The notes beneath the pieces were generated by a model. The model was not told the origin of the DNA. It saw only the letters and a list, made by a program, of their open reading frames with translations, and made no database searches. From Glycocaulis sp050485565 (lineage in GTDB: Bacteria > Pseudomonadota > Alphaproteobacteria > Caulobacterales > Maricaulaceae), in NCBI RefSeq assembly GCF_050485565.1, contig NZ_JBJHBQ010000003.1, forward strand, positions 62,001 to 126,000: DNA of 64,000 nt. The letters run 5' to 3'. A program made the translations under genes and the position numbers. Of the stretch, positions 61,983-64,000 are shown piece after piece; position 1 is the stretch's first letter; the number at the start of each line of letters is the position of its first letter.

Positions 61983-62999
61983 TCAGGTGTTGGTGATCTG
62001 GACGAGCTTTTCCAGCGTGGCGGCGGCGCGGCCATCGTCGATAGCGGCTGCTGCCAGTGCCACTCCGTCTTTCAGCCCCTCTGCCTTTCCGGCAAGCACC
62101 AGCGCGGCGCTGGCATTGAACAGCACGATATCGCGGTAAGGTCCCTTTTCGCCTTGTAGCAGGCGGTGCAGGGCGGCGGCATTCTCGGCCGGTTCCCCGC
62201 CCTTGAGATCATCAAGGTGCGCGCGGGGAAGGCCGGCATCTTCAGGCGTGACGGTAAACTCGCGCACGCTGCCATCAGCCTCCAGGCTCGCAATATGGGT
62301 CGCGCCGGTGGTGGTGATCTCATCGAGACCGTCCTCGCCATGGACGATCCAGGCCCGTTCGGCGCCCAGATCGCGCAAAGCCTGCGCCATCGGTACAAGC
62401 CAGCGCCGGTCGAACACGCCCAGCAGCTGGCGGCGCGTTCCGGCAGGGTTGGATAGCGGCCCCAGCAGGTTGAACACGGTGCGCACGCCCAGCGTCTTGC
62501 GGGCAGGGGCCACGTGGCGCACCGCACCGTGATGGGCCTGCGCGAACAGGAAGGCGACGCCAGCCTCGTTCAGCGCTCGCTCGGTCTGCTCTGGCGAGGC
62601 CATCAGATTGACGCCGGACGATTCCAGCACTTCTGCCGAGCCCGATTTCGATGAGGCGGCCTTGTTACCGTGCTTTGCGACAACTGCTCCGGCGCTGGCC
62701 GCGACCAGTGCGGCGGCGGTGGAGATGTTCCAGGTTCCCCGTGCATCGCCGCCGGTTCCGCACGTATCGATGGCATCAGCGGGCGCGGTGATGGTGCGCA
62801 TGCGCGCGCGCATGGCGCGTGCGCCGGTTGCCAGAACGTCCGGATTCTCGCCAATGGCGGCCAGGCCAATCAGGAAGCCACCAATCTCCGCCGGATCAGC
62901 CTCCCCCTCCATCAGCGCGTCAAAGGCCGCCTCCAGCGCCTCGCGCGCAGGCAGTTTCCCGCCTGCAAGGGCGGAGATGGCCGGGCGCATCTGGCTCAT
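61983..62999 (-). CDS. trpD: Anthranilate phosphoribosyltransferase
   Basis: A 338-residue enzyme that joins anthranilate to PRPP. The Gly-rich PRPP motif is DTCGTGGDARGTWNISTAAA (about 78-97), followed by KHGNKAASSKSGSAEVLE (about 109-126). Its start overlaps the trpG stop by four bases (ATGA), so the two are translationally coupled. Confidence 0.97.
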   Translation of the reverse strand: MSQMRPAISALAGGKLPAREALEAAFDALMEGEADPAEIGGFLIGLAAIGENPDVLATGARAMRARMRTITAPADAIDTCGTGGDARGTWNISTAAALVAASAGAVVAKHGNKAASSKSGSAEVLESSGVNLMASPEQTERALNEAGVAFLFAQAHHGAVRHVAPARKTLGVRTVFNLLGPLSNPAGTRRQLLGVFDRRWLVPMAQALRDLGAERAWIVHGEDGLDEITTTGATHIASLEADGSVREFTVTPEDAGLPRAHLDDLKGGEPAENAAALHRLLQGEKGPYRDIVLFNASAALVLAGKAEGLKDGVALAAAAIDDGRAAATLEKLVQITNT

Positions 63000-63598
63000 G
63001 CGGCTTTGCCTGTCCGGCGCGGAATTTCGGCCAGAAAATTCTTCAACAGGGTGTGGCCATGCTCGGAGGCGATGGATTCAGGGTGGAACTGGACGCCATG
63101 CACGGGGCGGGAGCGGTGACGCAGCCCCATGATCTCGCCGTCTGCCGTGCGGGCATTGACGATCATGTCGCTGGTTTCCGGCAGCTCGACGGCCAGCGAG
63201 TGGTAGCGCGTTGCGGCGAAGGGCGAAGGCAGGCCGGCAAACACGCCCGTAGCGTCATGCGTGATCGGGCTGGTCTTGCCGTGCATGATCTCGTGCGCCT
63301 GCACCACCTTGCCGCCATAGACCTGTCCCATCGCCTGATGGCCAAGGCACACGCCAAGAATTGGCAGATCCGCCGGTGCCTGGCGCAGCACATCAAGGCA
63401 GATGCCCGCGCGGTCCGGGTCGCACGGTCCGGGCGACAGGACGATAGCCTCAGCACCCAGCGCCAGCGCGTCCGTAGCGCTCATCGCATCATTGCGGATC
63501 ACGCGGGTCTGCGCGCCGAGTTCCTGGAAATAGTGAACCAGGTTGAAGGTGAAGCTGTCGTAATTGTCGATGATCAGCAGCATGTCTGGGCGGTCCAT
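62996..63598 (-). CDS. trpG: Anthranilate synthase glutamine amidotransferase component
   Basis: A 200-residue class I amidotransferase that supplies ammonia to TrpE. IDNYDSFTFNLVHYFQELG (about 10-28) and the active-site cysteine in ILGVCLGHQAMGQVYGG (about 80-96) are present. His/Glu in VHGVQFHPESIASEHG (about 170-185) complete the triad. trpE is not adjacent in this window. First gene of the trpG-trpD-trpC operon. Confidence 0.97.
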   Translation of the reverse strand: MDRPDMLLIIDNYDSFTFNLVHYFQELGAQTRVIRNDAMSATDALALGAEAIVLSPGPCDPDRAGICLDVLRQAPADLPILGVCLGHQAMGQVYGGKVVQAHEIMHGKTSPITHDATGVFAGLPSPFAATRYHSLAVELPETSDMIVNARTADGEIMGLRHRSRPVHGVQFHPESIASEHGHTLLKNFLAEIPRRTGKAA

Positions 63599-63666
63599 AT
63601 TGCGGTGCGGCGAGGCAATCTAGTCGGGCAATGCAAGGCCGCCAACGTTTGCGACTCACCTTATGC

Positions 63667-64000
63667 ATGATTTTCATGTCCTCGCCCGCAACCAGCGTCA
63701 TCCACATGGCCAGCGCCGCCGCCGCGGCGATGCTGCTGCTTGCCGGGCTGGCGTTTCAGCTGGGCAACCGGGATGCGGTGGAGCCTGCCGTGCAACCGGC
63801 AGACATCACCGCCGAACTGGCGCCTGGGGCTGATCTGGCGCCGGTCTTGCCAGATGCGGCCTTGCCATTTCTGTCCGGTGCCATGCCCGTATCTGCGGGC
63901 TCCCGGCCCATGCTGGCCGTCATCATTGACGATATCGGGCCGGACCGGTCGGTAGCCGATGCGTTTATCGGCGCTGGCCTGCCCCTTACGCTATCCATCC
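63667..64000 (+). CDS. Divergent polysaccharide deacetylase family protein, 3' end cut by window edge
   Basis: An open frame of 111 codons continues past the right edge. After a membrane anchor or signal segment (about 12-33, ASAAAAAMLLLAGLAFQLG) and a Pro/Ala-rich linker, the domain start MLAVIIDDIGPDRSVADAF (about 82-100) matches the first strand of the divergent polysaccharide deacetylase family (PF04748, YibQ-like), with the paired aspartates of the metal site. It is expected in the periplasm. Starts at 63667 and 63676 are both possible. The gene diverges from trpG. Confidence 0.75.
   Translation, partial: MIFMSSPATSVIHMASAAAAAMLLLAGLAFQLGNRDAVEPAVQPADITAELAPGADLAPVLPDAALPFLSGAMPVSAGSRPMLAVIIDDIGPDRSVADAFIGAGLPLTLSI

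Noticed and set aside
1..64000. CRISPR arrays, rRNA genes, complete insertion sequences
   Set aside because: No regularly spaced 20-40 base repeats, no rRNA signatures and no transposase with flanking inverted repeats were seen.

Overview
The window is a 64 kb piece of a GC-rich alphaproteobacterial chromosome, most like the Caulobacter/Maricaulis/Hyphomonas side of the class. This rests on gene order (nuoA-N, birA, coaX, rnj, mce, proS, lolE, lolD, dnaE, rpsB-tsf-pyrH-frr-uppS-cdsA-dxr-rseP-bamA-skp-lpxD-fabZ-lpxA-lpxI-lpxB, gltA, gltX, comEC, lexA, trpCDG), the use of LpxI instead of LpxH, a short ProS, and a perfect GTTC-N7-GTTC LexA box in front of lexA. No species can be named from the sequence alone.

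Bases 1-3200 are accessory. They hold a truncated XRE-type regulator, a HUH (rolling-circle Rep-like) endonuclease gene with repeats upstream of it, and a small tail-anchored membrane protein of unknown role. Bases 3471-7668 are a small envelope/exopolysaccharide cluster: a secreted Ala-rich protein, an outer-membrane beta-barrel and a Wzc-type tyrosine autokinase. A tRNA-Asp gene with a strong terminator, a secreted purple-acid-phosphatase-like enzyme and a MacA-MacB(ATPase)-MacB(permease) export operon (minus strand) follow.

Bases 13178-29111 carry the complete 14-gene complex I operon. Four non-subunit genes sit inside it: an NTF2-like protein, a DUF4258/DUF2283 pair and a YciI-like protein. 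It runs on into birA, coaX, RNase J, methylmalonyl-CoA epimerase, a DUF1467 membrane protein, proS and the Lol lipoprotein-release ABC transporter.

Between lolD and dnaE is a 30-codon gene with a good ribosome-binding site, one predicted membrane helix and two LexA-box-like sites in its promoter. It matches the profile of the Caulobacter SOS division inhibitor SidA and is the most interesting item here. dnaE follows, then the translation/isoprenoid/envelope cluster rpsB to lpxB, which supplies ribosomal protein S2, EF-Ts, ribosome recycling, undecaprenyl-PP and CDP-diacylglycerol synthesis, BamA/Skp outer-membrane assembly and the early lipid A pathway.

The last 9 kb holds gltA and gltX (minus), comEC (plus), lexA and the trpG-trpD-trpC operon (minus), and the 5' end of a divergent polysaccharide deacetylase gene cut by the window edge. 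No CRISPR array, rRNA or complete insertion sequence was seen.
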